Positions 1 to 9,977 of a DNA stretch of 64,000 nucleotides are shown here, one piece after another. Within the stretch, counting starts at the first letter, position 1; each line of letters begins with the position of its first letter. The translations under genes were made by a program, and so were the position numbers. The DNA comes from Phialocephala subalpina (Eukaryota; Ascomycota; Leotiomycetes; Helotiales; Mollisiaceae): positions 2,932,460-2,996,459 of the forward strand of contig FJOG01000002.1 of NCBI GenBank assembly GCA_900073065.1. The letters run 5' to 3'. The notes below the pieces were generated by a model. It worked only from the letters and a program-made list of their open reading frames with translations, ran no database searches and was not told where the DNA came from.

Positions 1-1445
1 AATGCCACGGCCTTCTTCATCTCCTTCGCTATCTTAGCAGCCTGCCAACTAGGATGCAGAACTCCAACATCATCCCTCATCTTCTTCGGAGGTTCGTTCC
101 TTGGTGCTATAGGTGTTGCATTCTCTCCCGTTCCTCCCATCAAGCTCCTTCTATCCTTTCTATTCATCACTTTTGGCTTATCCCTATTCGGCTCTCTTCC
201 TCTGCCTCTTCCTGAAGATGAGTCTTTGGCTCCTCGCTTGGCATCCCATCCATCGTCCTTTCCTCTAGAAGCAACGAGTCCTTGACCGGTCTTTATGTGG
301 TTTGCTTTCTCGCCGTATTTCTTCTCCCAAATAGCTCGACGTGCCATCTGACCTGGTCTGTTCTTCTTTGCTGGGGGTGCGTTTTCGAGATCTGAAGCTT
401 CGGATTCGGAGCCCGACCAGTAGCCACCCATGAGAGAGGGGAGGAAGGTCGAGTTGCCGCCTTTGCCTGATTGTACCTTTGGTTTTGAAGTCTTCTTTGG
501 TCGTGGTTCAGGCTCCGGTTCTGAGTCTGATTCTGATTGGAGTTCCGGCTCTAATTCGGGTTCTGGAGAGGGTGATATTGATCCTAATATTGAGGGCGAT
601 AAGGAGGGTGAAGGCGAGATGGAAAAGCGAGTTTGTTCGGGTTTCTCTTTGGGTAGCCAGTCTTCTTCGTGGAAGCTTTCTTCATCGGATGACGCCCCGA
701 GTAATGCATCGTATTGTTGTAGCTCTTCCTCATCTAACGGCTCCCCTTCGTCATGTAGCTCTTCCTGTCCTTCGTTCTCCTTATTCGAACCATCGAGTCC
801 CTCCCAAGACTTTTCATCCGAGTCGTCCTCATCTTCCGGGGGTTTCGCGACTCGCTTGTCTTCAAGGACTTCGACCTTCACCTTCTTCCCTATCTCACCT
901 CTACCACCAGCCTTAGCACTATCATCAACCTCTTTCTTCATACCCTTCCCCTTTCCCTCCTTTGCCGGTACGGGAATCCCCATCGCCGCATACATCCTCT
1001 GTATTACCCCCGTCACCTCCTCCCTCACAACCTTCGCATTACACATCCCACTCGTAACATTATGCAGCGCCTTCACTTCCTCATCCGACCCCTCCGGCTT
1101 CGGCAGATCCCCTCTGACTTCCTCCGGCAGTATCTCGCTATCTCTAAACTCCTTGATCTTCAACAAACTCCTACACAACTGTGCTGTAGTCACTTTATCC
1201 AAATCCACCGTCTTCAATGCTTCGATTTCATTGTTTATGCGTTTAATTTCTTCAGATTCGGACTTGGAGGTCGCGGATTTGAGTCGTTTCCCTAACTTTT
1301 GGCGCTCGAATCCTTTGGCTGTTTTGAGGGCGCGGTGGAGGAGTTTCTTGCTGCGGGTTAATTCGTCGAGGGTGGCGGTTTTACGCCTGCGGAGGATACG
1401 ATCGCCGTCGTCTTCATCGCTGTTCGTGCGCTTTCGTTTCGGCAT
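1..1445 (-). CDS. BUD22: BUD22-like ribosome biogenesis protein (C-terminus cut by window edge)
   Basis: Single open minus-strand frame of at least 481 codons, starting at the ATG at 1445-1443 and still open at base 1. The N-terminal third is basic and helical, the middle (roughly residues 180-330) is very acidic and Ser/Pro-rich, and the C-terminus has the family's hallmarks: STFLPSLMGGYWSGS near residue 345, then a Lys/Arg-rich block with RRAIWEKKYG, NRKDRRSLMGG and LHPSWQAAK close to the edge. BUD22/SRFBP1 proteins act in the nucleolus in 18S rRNA maturation and small-subunit assembly (family knowledge). Only a short tail should be missing. No intron is needed. It diverges from the dehydrogenase gene at 1729 across a 283-bp shared promoter. 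The long plus-strand frame over the same bases is a shadow produced by its Ser/Glu-rich codons. Confidence 0.9.
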   Translation of the reverse strand, partial: MPKRKRTNSDEDDGDRILRRRKTATLDELTRSKKLLHRALKTAKGFERQKLGKRLKSATSKSESEEIKRINNEIEALKTVDLDKVTTAQLCRSLLKIKEFRDSEILPEEVRGDLPKPEGSDEEVKALHNVTSGMCNAKVVREEVTGVIQRMYAAMGIPVPAKEGKGKGMKKEVDDSAKAGGRGEIGKKVKVEVLEDKRVAKPPEDEDDSDEKSWEGLDGSNKENEGQEELHDEGEPLDEEELQQYDALLGASSDEESFHEEDWLPKEKPEQTRFSISPSPSLSPSILGSISPSPEPELEPELQSESDSEPEPEPRPKKTSKPKVQSGKGGNSTFLPSLMGGYWSGSESEASDLENAPPAKKNRPGQMARRAIWEKKYGEKANHIKTGQGLVASRGKDDGWDAKRGAKDSSSGRGRGREPNRDKPKVMNRKDRRSLMGGTGENATPIAPRNEPPKKMRDDVGVLHPSWQAAKIAKEMKKAVA

Positions 1446-1728
1446 CTTGGTCGAGTCGTTGTCGAGGTTTTCGCGATTGTGTTGGCTTGGAGGAAAATGT
1501 ACAGCCTCGATGATATTTTTTGGTGGAGCTTGCAAAGCTGGGCGGTGAACGGATTTGGGCTTTGTGGAGATTCTGCTGTGCCCCGCGCTAAGAGTGGGGG
1601 TGGCTGAATAATCAGAGCTTCAATGTTCTATATTTTGCCCATCACTCAAGAATTCAAGATATTTTTCACTGTTATAGACTTTGCTCGTTGTCAATTGCGT
1701 TAAGAGGTTCGGTTAAATATTTGTCAAA
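1446..1728. promoter_or_regulatory. Divergent promoter between BUD22 and the dehydrogenase gene
   Basis: The two start codons face away from each other with 283 bp between them, so both promoters must lie here. No clear TATA box or binding-site array was recognised. Confidence 0.5.
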
Positions 1729-2697
1729 ATGGCCACCACTTCCATCCAAGCACCAAACCTGTTCAATGTCGACGGTATTGTAGCTGTCATCACTGGAGGA
1801 GGATCAGGTACGATCAACACATTGACATAATTCTGTGTATAAAACCACTTGCTGATCAAATTTAGGTATTGGACTTATGATGGCTCGAGCCTTAGCTCTC
1901 AATGGTGCTCATAAAGTCTACATCGTCGGCCGAAGGAAGGAAGTCCTCGAAAAAGCAGCAGCTTCTGTCGCCACCAAAAACATAATCCCCGTTATCGGAG
2001 ACGTTACCTCAAAAGAAGCCCTCTCCTCAATAGTCACCGCCATCACTTCGGAAGTAGGATATATCAACCTCCTGATCGCGAACTCCGGCATCCTCGGGCC
2101 CCAAAAGACCAAACCCCTCGATTCCTCCTCCACCATTGCGGATTTCCAAGAAGCACATGGAACCACCAGTTTCAAGGACTTCGCGAAAACGTTCGAATTA
2201 AATACTGTGGCTGTATGGTATACGACTATTGCGTTCCTCGGCCTATTAGATGAGGGAAACAAAAAGGGGAACGTGGTGCAGAAGAGTCAGGTAATTGCCA
2301 CGAGTAGTATTGGTGGTTTCAATAGGAATGTTCCCGGGGGCTATGCTTATGGACAGAGTAAGGCGGCTACGACGCATATGATGAAGCAGTTAGCGACTGG
2401 GTTGGCGCCGTTTGGGATTAGGTCAAATATTTTGGCTCCTGGGTGTGAGTTTCTTTCCAACTTTTTGGGTCTTCTGGATGTGAGCTAATGGAAACAGTAT
2501 TTCCGTCCGAACTCGCGTCGGGAATCATTGGTGATGGTGTCTTCCCTAGAACGGCAATCCCTCTAGAAAGAGTTGGGACGGAGGAAGATATGGCAGGAGC
2601 TATTCTATTCTTGACCAGCAGGGCAGGTGCGTACGTGACAGGCAATGTGTTGATCATTGATGGTGGAAGACTAAGTCTGAACCCTGCCACGTACTGA
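1729..2697 (+). CDS. Short-chain dehydrogenase/reductase (classical SDR)
   Basis: Three exons, 1729-1807, 1866-2444 and 2498-2697, giving 285 aa. Introns start GTACGA and GTGAGT and end TTTAG and ACAG. The Rossmann cofactor motif TGGGSGIG lies at residues 22-29. The usual NNAG is replaced by NSG near residue 99. The catalytic Ser is at about 173-174 and the YxxxK pair is Y188/K192 (YAYGQSK). The C-terminus has GTEEDMAGA and YVTGN..IIDGG, typical of FabG-like NAD(P)-dependent oxidoreductases. Length is normal for the family and there is no signal peptide, so it is probably cytosolic. The substrate cannot be told from sequence. The first exon carries the start ATG in the context AAAATGG; using the ATG inside exon 2 would remove half the glycine motif. 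Confidence 0.9.
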
Positions 2698-3517
2698 GAG
2701 GGTTTTGTAAATGCCGTGCTCTAGCCATAGAACACCACTTTATATAGAGATGTGAATGACTTGAAGAAAGAAAAAACTTTTGTTCTTGGACTTTAGGCTC
2801 GATTGTCCTGTGAGAAAGTGACATTCAAAGGCCCGACTCATTACTTATATATCTTGCAGGAGGAAGGGGACATCTGCAAGATACGATGTACGAGGAAAAG
2901 TGAAACATCAGCCTGCAGTCGCGAGGCTTCGCAAGTCATTGTTGTTCGGGGAGGAGTTTAATTGCAGGGAGGTAAGTTCCATGTACAACATTCAGAAGTC
3001 CTAGAAGAATGTAAAATATTTTTCCTTCCCGGGGTGTGGCAATGATATGCATGAACTCAGGACGGCTTGGATGCTTACCTTTGGCTGTGAAGTTGATGCG
3101 GACATCTGGTATCGAGCTTCGTGAAACAGGTGACACATATCTCGTAATACTCCAATGGCAAGTGAGAAGAGGAAACCGAGAAGAATAGACTTCCAAAACT
3201 GTCATCCTCAACAATGTCTGCAGAAAGAAGAGGGTTTCCATAACATCAAAGTTGCAAAGGGGGCGAAAGGGAGGATTTGTTGTGCGCAACCCACACCGAA
3301 TTTCCTGGTCTTGAAAGCAGCTCTCGGCGGGACAATTTGACTGAGTGTGACCTTCCGGCTATCTTATGCATGGATGAAGCCGCCACGCGACATTGAGGCT
3401 CAGATCTTGCAGTGACATGCGGCGGTTGATAACGGAAGATCTTTCAGGCGTTTTTGCTGCCGAGGAAGTCACCGTCGGCTGCTGCCTTTATCCCTCGGTT
3501 GAGCTAACCGAGAGTAA

Positions 3518-3694
3518 ATGGGATTTAATGTCCATGAGGACTTCGAAATTCTTCGAGTCGACAATGCCCCAAAGGCCCAGGAAGTTTTTGATGCAGCATA
3601 CTTCTGGACGGATGTCGAGTGCACCTCGTCGGGTTCCCAAGACACTTTCCGCATGATGTTCAAAGATGGAGAGAAGTCAATGAACGATATCTAG
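3518..3694 (+). CDS. Possible small ORF or gene relic, 58 aa
   Basis: ATG at 3518 to TAG at 3692-3694. The translation has ordinary composition (MGFNVHEDFEILRVDNAPK at the start, FRMMFKDGEKSMNDI at the end) and codon use resembling the real genes here, unlike the surrounding interval. I recognise no family. It may be the last exon of a decayed gene, because coding-like sequence stops abruptly upstream at an in-frame stop. Treat as a candidate only. Confidence 0.25.
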   Translation: MGFNVHEDFEILRVDNAPKAQEVFDAAYFWTDVECTSSGSQDTFRMMFKDGEKSMNDI

Positions 3695-3779
3695 AACCAA
3701 AACACCCCACTTGAGGGTACAGATACATGAAGGATGAATATCAGTAGCAAGTATAATCAAGGTCCAGGAGCCTACATTT

Positions 3780-3812
3780 TATCAGCCGTTATTAGCAGTG
3801 CTAAGGCTGATA
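3780..3812. repeat. Imperfect hairpin (13-bp stem with a 4-nt bulge)
   Basis: Left arm TATCAGCC-gtta-TTAGC pairs with right arm GCTAAGGCTGATA across a 3-nt loop. Could be a small transposon end remnant or chance; no target-site duplication was identified. Confidence 0.4.
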
Positions 3813-5496
3813 TAGCATGCGAAGCACGCTTACATCTTGGCATCGAGTCATGCATTGTATTTGCAGACTTAGACTTCTCGATACTAAAGTCTCGCGACGT
3901 CCTTTCGGCCGGACACGGAGTGGGTTGACAAATGTAAAAGGTACCTCTCCACGAGTGCTATAAAGGTCGATCCATTGTTAAGTTCAAGCATTCAAGTACG
4001 AGATACATTGGTTGCAATAGCAGACCCAGAGTCGCGGCATCTGTCACTCCGGGCGTCTCTTAGAACTTGAGATTAGAGAACGTTCCATGAACATCCTCAG
4101 GACTTCTTTTTCGGGTGCGATCCTAGGCAAACCAAGACTTCGGTCTTTCTGGTCCAACCCGACGAAGGACAATCTCCAACAGAATAGCGGTCCCGTCGAA
4201 TAGAGTGCTGCCAAAAATGAGCCAAGAATATCGCAAAATAGCCTAGGATTGTAATCTTAGGCACTCGCCATAATCGACATCAGGTGCAACGAAAGAACCA
4301 CACTTTAAGCCATCGTATCCGATAATGACCCCGAAGGTAGATCCTGACTGTATACAATAGATGAACTTCACATGCATCTTCTCCTTAGCTTCTCCGCCTC
4401 CGATGAACCATGGAATTCGACAGCAAAACAATCTTGGCAATCGGGATCCTACATTCCGGGTGTCTTGGCCCCTGGGGAACAGTTGAAAAGATTCGACGAC
4501 ATTGAAATCAAACAACGCATTAGGAAATTAAAAAAAGATAGAACACCACTAAATTCTGTGAAAACAAATTCCAGAAAACGCTTCACAATAACTTCAGACA
4601 GGAATTCCACTATGACACCATGAGCCATCCTCACGCGGCTATACTGCGCACAGATAAGCAGACATTTTTCGACGCTTTCGTTCAGTAATGACTCAGCCAT
4701 CGGGGGTTAATATAGAGGCTGATTGGCACCCTGTCTTGAAAACCCACGCAGATGGGCACAAGATTTTCCCGCGCCGTTTCCCCCACATGCCTTCTCCGTC
4801 TGGGACGAGGGGTAAAGTATGTTAGATGGTTCGCGATGCCGTAACTAGCTGTGCCGGGCGATCTGGAAGCTCGCTTTACCCTTGGTGGCGTCGATGTCAC
4901 TATTAAGCTTATCTGAACCAACGAACCCCTTCTTCAACTTGTGCGTCCTGTCATTTGTCCCTCCAGACTGCGTGACATCATATATGTGAGGAAGGCACAT
5001 CATGAACGTGCTCTATGCCCAACAGCTGTGTTTATATTTCATCAAATCACACCCGTGCAACAATGTTGTGCAGATTCGCCCAGCCCGTGATCGGATGATC
5101 AAAGGCACCCTTCTCAAAGAGGTAGGGATTGCAGCAGTGGTACCAGCTGAGAAGTTTCTAGCCTTGTCAGATACGCAAATCTCTGCTCATCAGGCTGATA
5201 TACAGCAGTTCATGCCTCAAAGCCACTCGTAAGCTGTGATCGCCTCCTACCAGAAGTCAAACTGAAACGATCCACTTTGTAATTGGCTCTTTGTCGACCT
5301 ACTTTTGCAGGCATCGATAGTGCTTGCATCCCGTGCGGCTTGCTGATTCCGAAAAGGTTTCTCCGTATTCATCTCGTTTCGACGGTACGTAGGTACTTAG
5401 GTACGAGAAGGGAGATGACATACCTCGACGCGGCATATAGTGTCTTGGTGGGATAGAACAGGCGCCTTCGACTCAATCAAGTCTAGAAACTGTGGG

Positions 5497-5665
5497 GCTT
5501 GTGTCCATTCTGGCTGCAACACTTCGACGGGATGTCTCCCCCCGCATTCCCATACTCCTCATCGGTGTGGAGGAGGTAGATATGTGGAGCTCCGTGTATA
5601 AGACTCTTCCAGCCCGCGTTGAAGACTTGCATTCAGCACACTCATTCCAGCACATTCTTTTCATC
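5497..5665 (+). promoter_or_regulatory. GH7 promoter: TATA box and three CreA-type sites
   Basis: A TATAAG box lies at 5597-5602, 64 bp before the ATG. Three matches to the CreA/Cre1 consensus SYGGRG or its complement lie at 5539-5544 (CCCCGC), 5567-5572 and 5584-5589 (both GTGGAG). Clustered CreA sites are typical of cellulase genes under carbon catabolite repression (established knowledge). The consensus is short, so each site alone is weak. Confidence 0.45.
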
Positions 5666-7152
5666 ATGGTCTCTTCTCTTCTTGCTTTTGCTTCGCTCCT
5701 CGTCGCAGCCGGTGCGCAGCAAGCTGGTACTAACACAGCTGAGAAGCATCCCGCCCTCGAAGTTAGCGTTTGCACCAGCAGCGGATGCACAAAGACTGCT
5801 CAGTCCATTGTGATTGACGCCAACTGGAGATGGCTTCACACCACCTCGGGATACACCAATTGCTACACCGGCAACACCTGGAACGCTACCATCTGCCCCG
5901 ATGGTGTTAAGTGTGCCGCCAACTGTGCCTTGGATGGAGCTGATTACTCTGGCACATACGGTATCACCACCACTGGCAACGCCCTCACGTTGAACTTCAT
6001 CACCAAGGCCTCTCAGACAAACGTTGGTTCCCGAACCTACCTGATGGCAGCAGGTTCGACCACAAAGTACCAGATGTTGAAGCTTCTTGGCCAAGAATTC
6101 ACCTTTGATGTGGATGTCTCTAACTTGCCCTGCGGCCTGAACGGTGCCCTCTATTTCTCGGAGATGGACGAGGACGGAGGAATGTCGAGATTCTCGACCA
6201 ACAAGGCTGGTGCCAAGTACGGAACTGGATATTGCGATGCCCAATGCCCGCAAGATATCAAGTTCATCAACGGTGTCGTAAGTATTTTCGGTCCAGACTC
6301 GTGCATGATGCTTTGAATGATTGCCTAAAATTTCTTCAAGGCCAACTCCGTGGGATGGAATGCCTCAGCCAACGACGTCAACGCCGGTGCTGGACAGTAT
6401 GGCTCTTGCTGTAACGAGATGGATATCTGGGAAGCCAACGTTGTTTCCGCTGCTTATACACCGTGAGTTTCCAGTTCGGTTGTGTCTCGACTCCTCGTGC
6501 TGACATCTGAATCAGCCATCCTTGCTCAGTCACCCAGCAGACGCGCTGCAGTGGAACAGACTGTGGCATTGGCGCCAGATACTCCTCCATGTGTGATGCT
6601 GATGGATGTGATTTCAACTCCTACCGAATGGGCAATACCAACTTCTATGGTGCCGGTTTGACTGTCGACACCACGAAGAAGTTCACTGTTGTCACCCAAT
6701 TCATCACAAACGACGGCACGACCAGCGGAACTCTCAGCGAAATCCGACGATTCTATGTCCAGAACGGCGTTGTTATCCCCAACTCTCAATCAACCGTCTC
6801 TGGCGTAGAGGGCAACTCCCTCAGCGACTCTTGGTGTGCGGCCCAGAAGACCGCTTTCGGTGACCAGAACGTCTTCGCAACCAAGGGTGGATTGAAGACA
6901 ATGGGCGATTCCTTGAAGAAGGGAATGGTTCTCGTCATGTCCGTCTGGGATGACCACACTGCCAACATGCTCTGGCTCGATGCTCCTTACCCACCTGAGA
7001 AGGACGCTGCTGCCCCAGGTGTCTCCCGTGGTACGTGCGGTAGAGATTCTGGTGTCCCAGCATCGGTTGAGTCTGTCTCAGCCAGCGCCTCCGTCACCTA
7101 CTCCAACATCAAGTGGGGTCCCATCAACTCCACCTATACCGGAACTGCATAG
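5666..7152 (+). CDS. GH7 cellobiohydrolase (reducing-end exoglucanase), no CBM
   Basis: Three exons, 5666-6277, 6341-6462 and 6516-7152, encode 456 aa. A signal peptide of about 17 residues ends before [12 protein letters not shown], the usual mature N-terminus of Cel7 cellobiohydrolases. The catalytic motif EMDIWEAN gives nucleophile E230 and acid/base E235. Conserved NCYTGNTW, many paired cysteines and the segment [15 protein letters not shown] point to a cellobiohydrolase, since endoglucanases lack this region. The enzyme releases cellobiose processively from cellulose chain ends outside the cell. The protein stops right after the catalytic domain ([15 protein letters not shown]), so the linker and CBM1 of two-domain homologues are absent. 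The start is the ATG opening the signal peptide; the frame is open upstream but without a secretory N-terminus. Confidence 0.95.
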
Positions 7153-7825
7153 GTCTGATTGATGGCTACTTCAATGCATCTATATGTCATGTCAGCATAA
7201 TGATCTGAATAGAGTTTATTAGATCTCGAGAAGCATTTGTACATACGCATAAAGCATGTAGATAGACGAGGCATGAATACTTTCTTTTTCTCTATATGTA
7301 GAGTTGGTGGTTTGGATTGTTTGGCCGTCTTGGAGGGATATCAAAAATGAAATTGCACATACCGTTAAGGTCTCATATTACTTTGCCAACTCAACTCCCG
7401 TGTTCCTTCGAAAACAACTGCCAGGGACATAGATAGTCTAGTGTCGAATGAGAAATCCTAAGAACCTGACCCGATTTCCAACACGTGGTATGTCTCTGAC
7501 ATCTCTCACTTCCAAGGCTCAAGTTAAGGATATCGAGATATATGGTCCTGGTATGTTCCCGGTAGCTGACAAATCGAAAAACGTCGTTGTTGACATGTTG
7601 TTTAAGGAAAGAAGGAGCAGTCAGCACTCAAAAACAAATTGCCGGCTGGAGCCGACTTCCGGGCTCGCTTCCGGTGGGGATGGCGTACTTTCTCCACATT
7701 CGTTCGCGTCCACCTCGAGATCTTCCAAAGTTGTAGAAATTTTCTTTTCGTCTTCTTTATTAATTTCTGTTATAATTGTTTCTGTTTCCTATTCTCTGCG
7801 TATAATTCTGAGAAACACAATAAAG
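7153..7825. other. Intergenic, GH7 3' end and promoter of the next gene
   Basis: 673 bp. The frame of the next gene is open back to 7448, but its translation is low-complexity and unlike the downstream conserved protein, so I read it as leader. Nothing else recognised. Confidence 0.5.
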
Positions 7826-8403
7826 ATGACACCAAAAGGACCCTACAAGCTGTGTACAGTCAACACTGCACCAGATCGAGCAAAGCTCTTGATTGGAAGG
7901 GTCGTCGAAGATGTGAAGGATACTTATACAATCAAGCATGTTGAGAATTGCGAAAGTACGTTCCATCCTGTTCTGTTGATTTGTAGCTTTTTGAGAGCAA
8001 ATTTATGCTGGAATTTGTCTTCGGAAATGTCTGTATCTTGCACGAGAAACAGAAGCTGACTCGTATCATAGGAGTGGAAGACGTAAGGTCGATGTGTGAA
8101 AGGAACCAACCAGATGTTTTGGTATTTCCTCTCTTTCATAGTGCTACTTCCATCTTGTTCTCCCAGTGCTGAAGCCACGAGCTCTGCGTCTCGACAGGCA
8201 CGAGGGAGACCCATGCTGACTGCCTGTAGTTCTGCGCGTCGATGTGGACCAAAGAAGAAAGTGACGAGATCCAAAGGATAGCCAGAGAAATCGTTCCTGG
8301 GATAAGAACCATGGCGATTCCTCAAGGTCTTCAAGTCGAGAAGGGACCTGACGCCGTGGTCGATTTCGTCAAGGGAAAGTGGCCGTCACTGGTTGCAGCC
8401 TAG
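7826..8403 (+). CDS. Small conserved fungal protein, 117 aa, three exons
   Basis: Exons 7826-7955, 8072-8121 and 8230-8403. Junctions: GAAA|GTACGT to CATAG|GA and TTG|GTATTT to CTGTAG|TTC, the second intron with a CTGAC branch site about 15 nt from its end. The spliced product reads continuously as MTPKGPYKLCTVNTAPDR, then LLIGRVVEDVKD, HVENCERVEDVRSMC, PDVLFCASMWTKEES, and ends WPSLVAA. It has alternating strands and helices, no signal peptide and no membrane segment. The pattern (a nucleotide-like N-terminal strand, then PDVLF and a late PQGL motif) suggests a small alpha/beta fold, which is inference. I recall similar unnamed proteins in other filamentous fungi but no function. Because of its introns this gene is easily missed. 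Confidence 0.7.
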
Positions 8404-9050
8404 TCTGATGCGAGTCGTAACTTTTCCAAGAGAGAAGGTACTCGGAAGGAGTTTTTGAGGAGGTGATTTGGTCGTTTCGGCGCTTCCGGCGGTGGTAAAA
8501 GGTGGCATACGAAGGTATACAGGTAGACAGCTCATCGCGAATAGATGGCATAATTCGGTCTCGATTCAACTACCGGACATTTCTCTTTCTCAACGGGTGC
8601 CAAAGGAGAATCGGCAGTTCAAAAATATAAGAAAGAAAGAAAGGTACTCTGCATCAAGGTCACATAAATATACCAATCACCTGACCCTCGGATTCGAATT
8701 CGGATCTCGCTTCACTTCAACCCCTCATTCGTCACAACTCAATTCCTCTCACCACCAATGCAACACCACGGCACAGCCCTGCGAGCCTTGCATCCGTCTG
8801 TCTCAGTCCTGCATCTCATTGGATAGAGATCGTTTCGATCAGTTCAGCTCGAAGCCACGGGCGCATTTTGCTGACGCGGCGAAGATAATGTTCGGCATGA
8901 TACAACTCCATCTCTATCACTTCACACATATCAGATAGTCTTGTTCAACCTCAAATATAACCTTCTTTCAGCCTTAAAATATCCTCTTTTATCTCGTGAC
9001 ACCACATCTCTCTATCTTCAGCTCACATCATCAATCAAACAACAAAAACA
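8404..9050. other. Intergenic, upstream of the membrane-protein gene
   Basis: 647 bp. The last 100 bp are C/T- and A-rich with the leader CAAACAACAAAAACAATG, typical of fungal 5' UTRs. No other feature recognised. Confidence 0.45.
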
Positions 9051-9977
9051 ATGAGTCGTCAACGCTACGAACCAGTAAGTGTCATTATCCTGCTGCCTAA
9101 CCCTCTCTCCCCAGCGAACAAGAAGCTCACAACGCAACAACAGATCCCACAACGCCCACACCGCGACGAAGTGATAATCCTCGACTCGATCCACAATTCT
9201 CCAACCTACAACTACAACTCCGGCGTCCCAAACTCCATCTCCTCAATCGCTTCGCAATCTCAAACCCCATCTATCGCATCCTCCACATATACACCAAGCC
9301 TAATCGCGCCCTCAATCCCCAACTCTCCTCCTCCGTCCTTCCACACGCATTCCTCGCCCGGCACACCACGCCCAACGCCAAGCACAAGTACGAGACAAAG
9401 TAATGGAGCTGTAAGTTATGCGGAACTATGGGGTGTAGCGCCTAGCACAGTGGGCGGAGATGGGATGACGGAAATTGGAGGGACGAGTAATGATGCGTTG
9501 GCTACGATTGCGGGGTTGAAGCAGAGGATTGAATGGTTGGAGGAATCTATTGGGAAACTTCTTGTACGTCAATGTCCTATTCTCCCATCCTCACTTCAGT
9601 CAGCACCTCACGTACCCCGCCATCCTATGTAATGTTGGTTAACAATGTCCATCCAGATTGAGAAAGACAACCACGTTTGTGATTCCTCTCCTGCAGAAGA
9701 CAAATGCGGACGCGACAACTGCTGCGTAACATTCACCGACGCCTCACCCGACCTCGAACGAATCCTCAGCCAAGGAAAAGGAACAAACTGCTGCGTAAAA
9801 TTCAGAAGAAATGATTCAAAGCATGTCAAACAACGGACGGGGATCTTGGTTGCATTCGTGACATTGTTGATTGTTGCTGTTATGATTACAGTGATGATGG
9901 GAATTAGTGCTGGTGCGAGAGAAGGTCGGAGAGGAAGGGGGGATGGGCAGGTGATTTATGGGGAGGATAGGAGCTAA
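9051..9977 (+). CDS. Pro/Ser-rich protein with coiled coil and C-terminal membrane helix
   Basis: Proposed exons 9051-9074, 9144-9563 and 9657-9977, 254 aa. The first 69-bp intron (GTAAGT..CAACAG) is a multiple of three and open, so retention would add 23 residues without a frameshift. Residues 10-110 are Pro/Ser/Thr-rich and disordered. About 125-150 is a short coiled coil (LKQRIEWLEESIGKLL). A cysteine block follows (CGRDNCC, then NCCVKF). One hydrophobic helix at about 209-231 (GILVAFVTLLIVAVMITVMM) is near the C-terminus, followed by a short Arg/Gly-rich tail. No N-terminal signal, so a tail-anchored or single-pass topology is likely. I recognise no named family. Confidence 0.7.

Larger units (their letters stand above)
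2698..5496. other. Gene-poor interval between the dehydrogenase and GH7 genes
   Basis: About 2.8 kb with only short open frames, none recognisable. The most coding-like is the 58-codon frame at 3518-3694 (separate entry). A hairpin lies at 3780-3812. Around 5383-5405 there is a short GTAC-rich repeat (ggtacgtaggtacttaggta). The last 170 bp are the GH7 promoter. Confidence 0.6.

Noticed and set aside
430..1548. 372-codon plus-strand frame opposite BUD22
   Set aside because: Ser/Phe-rich antisense shadow of the acidic BUD22 coding region; no family features.
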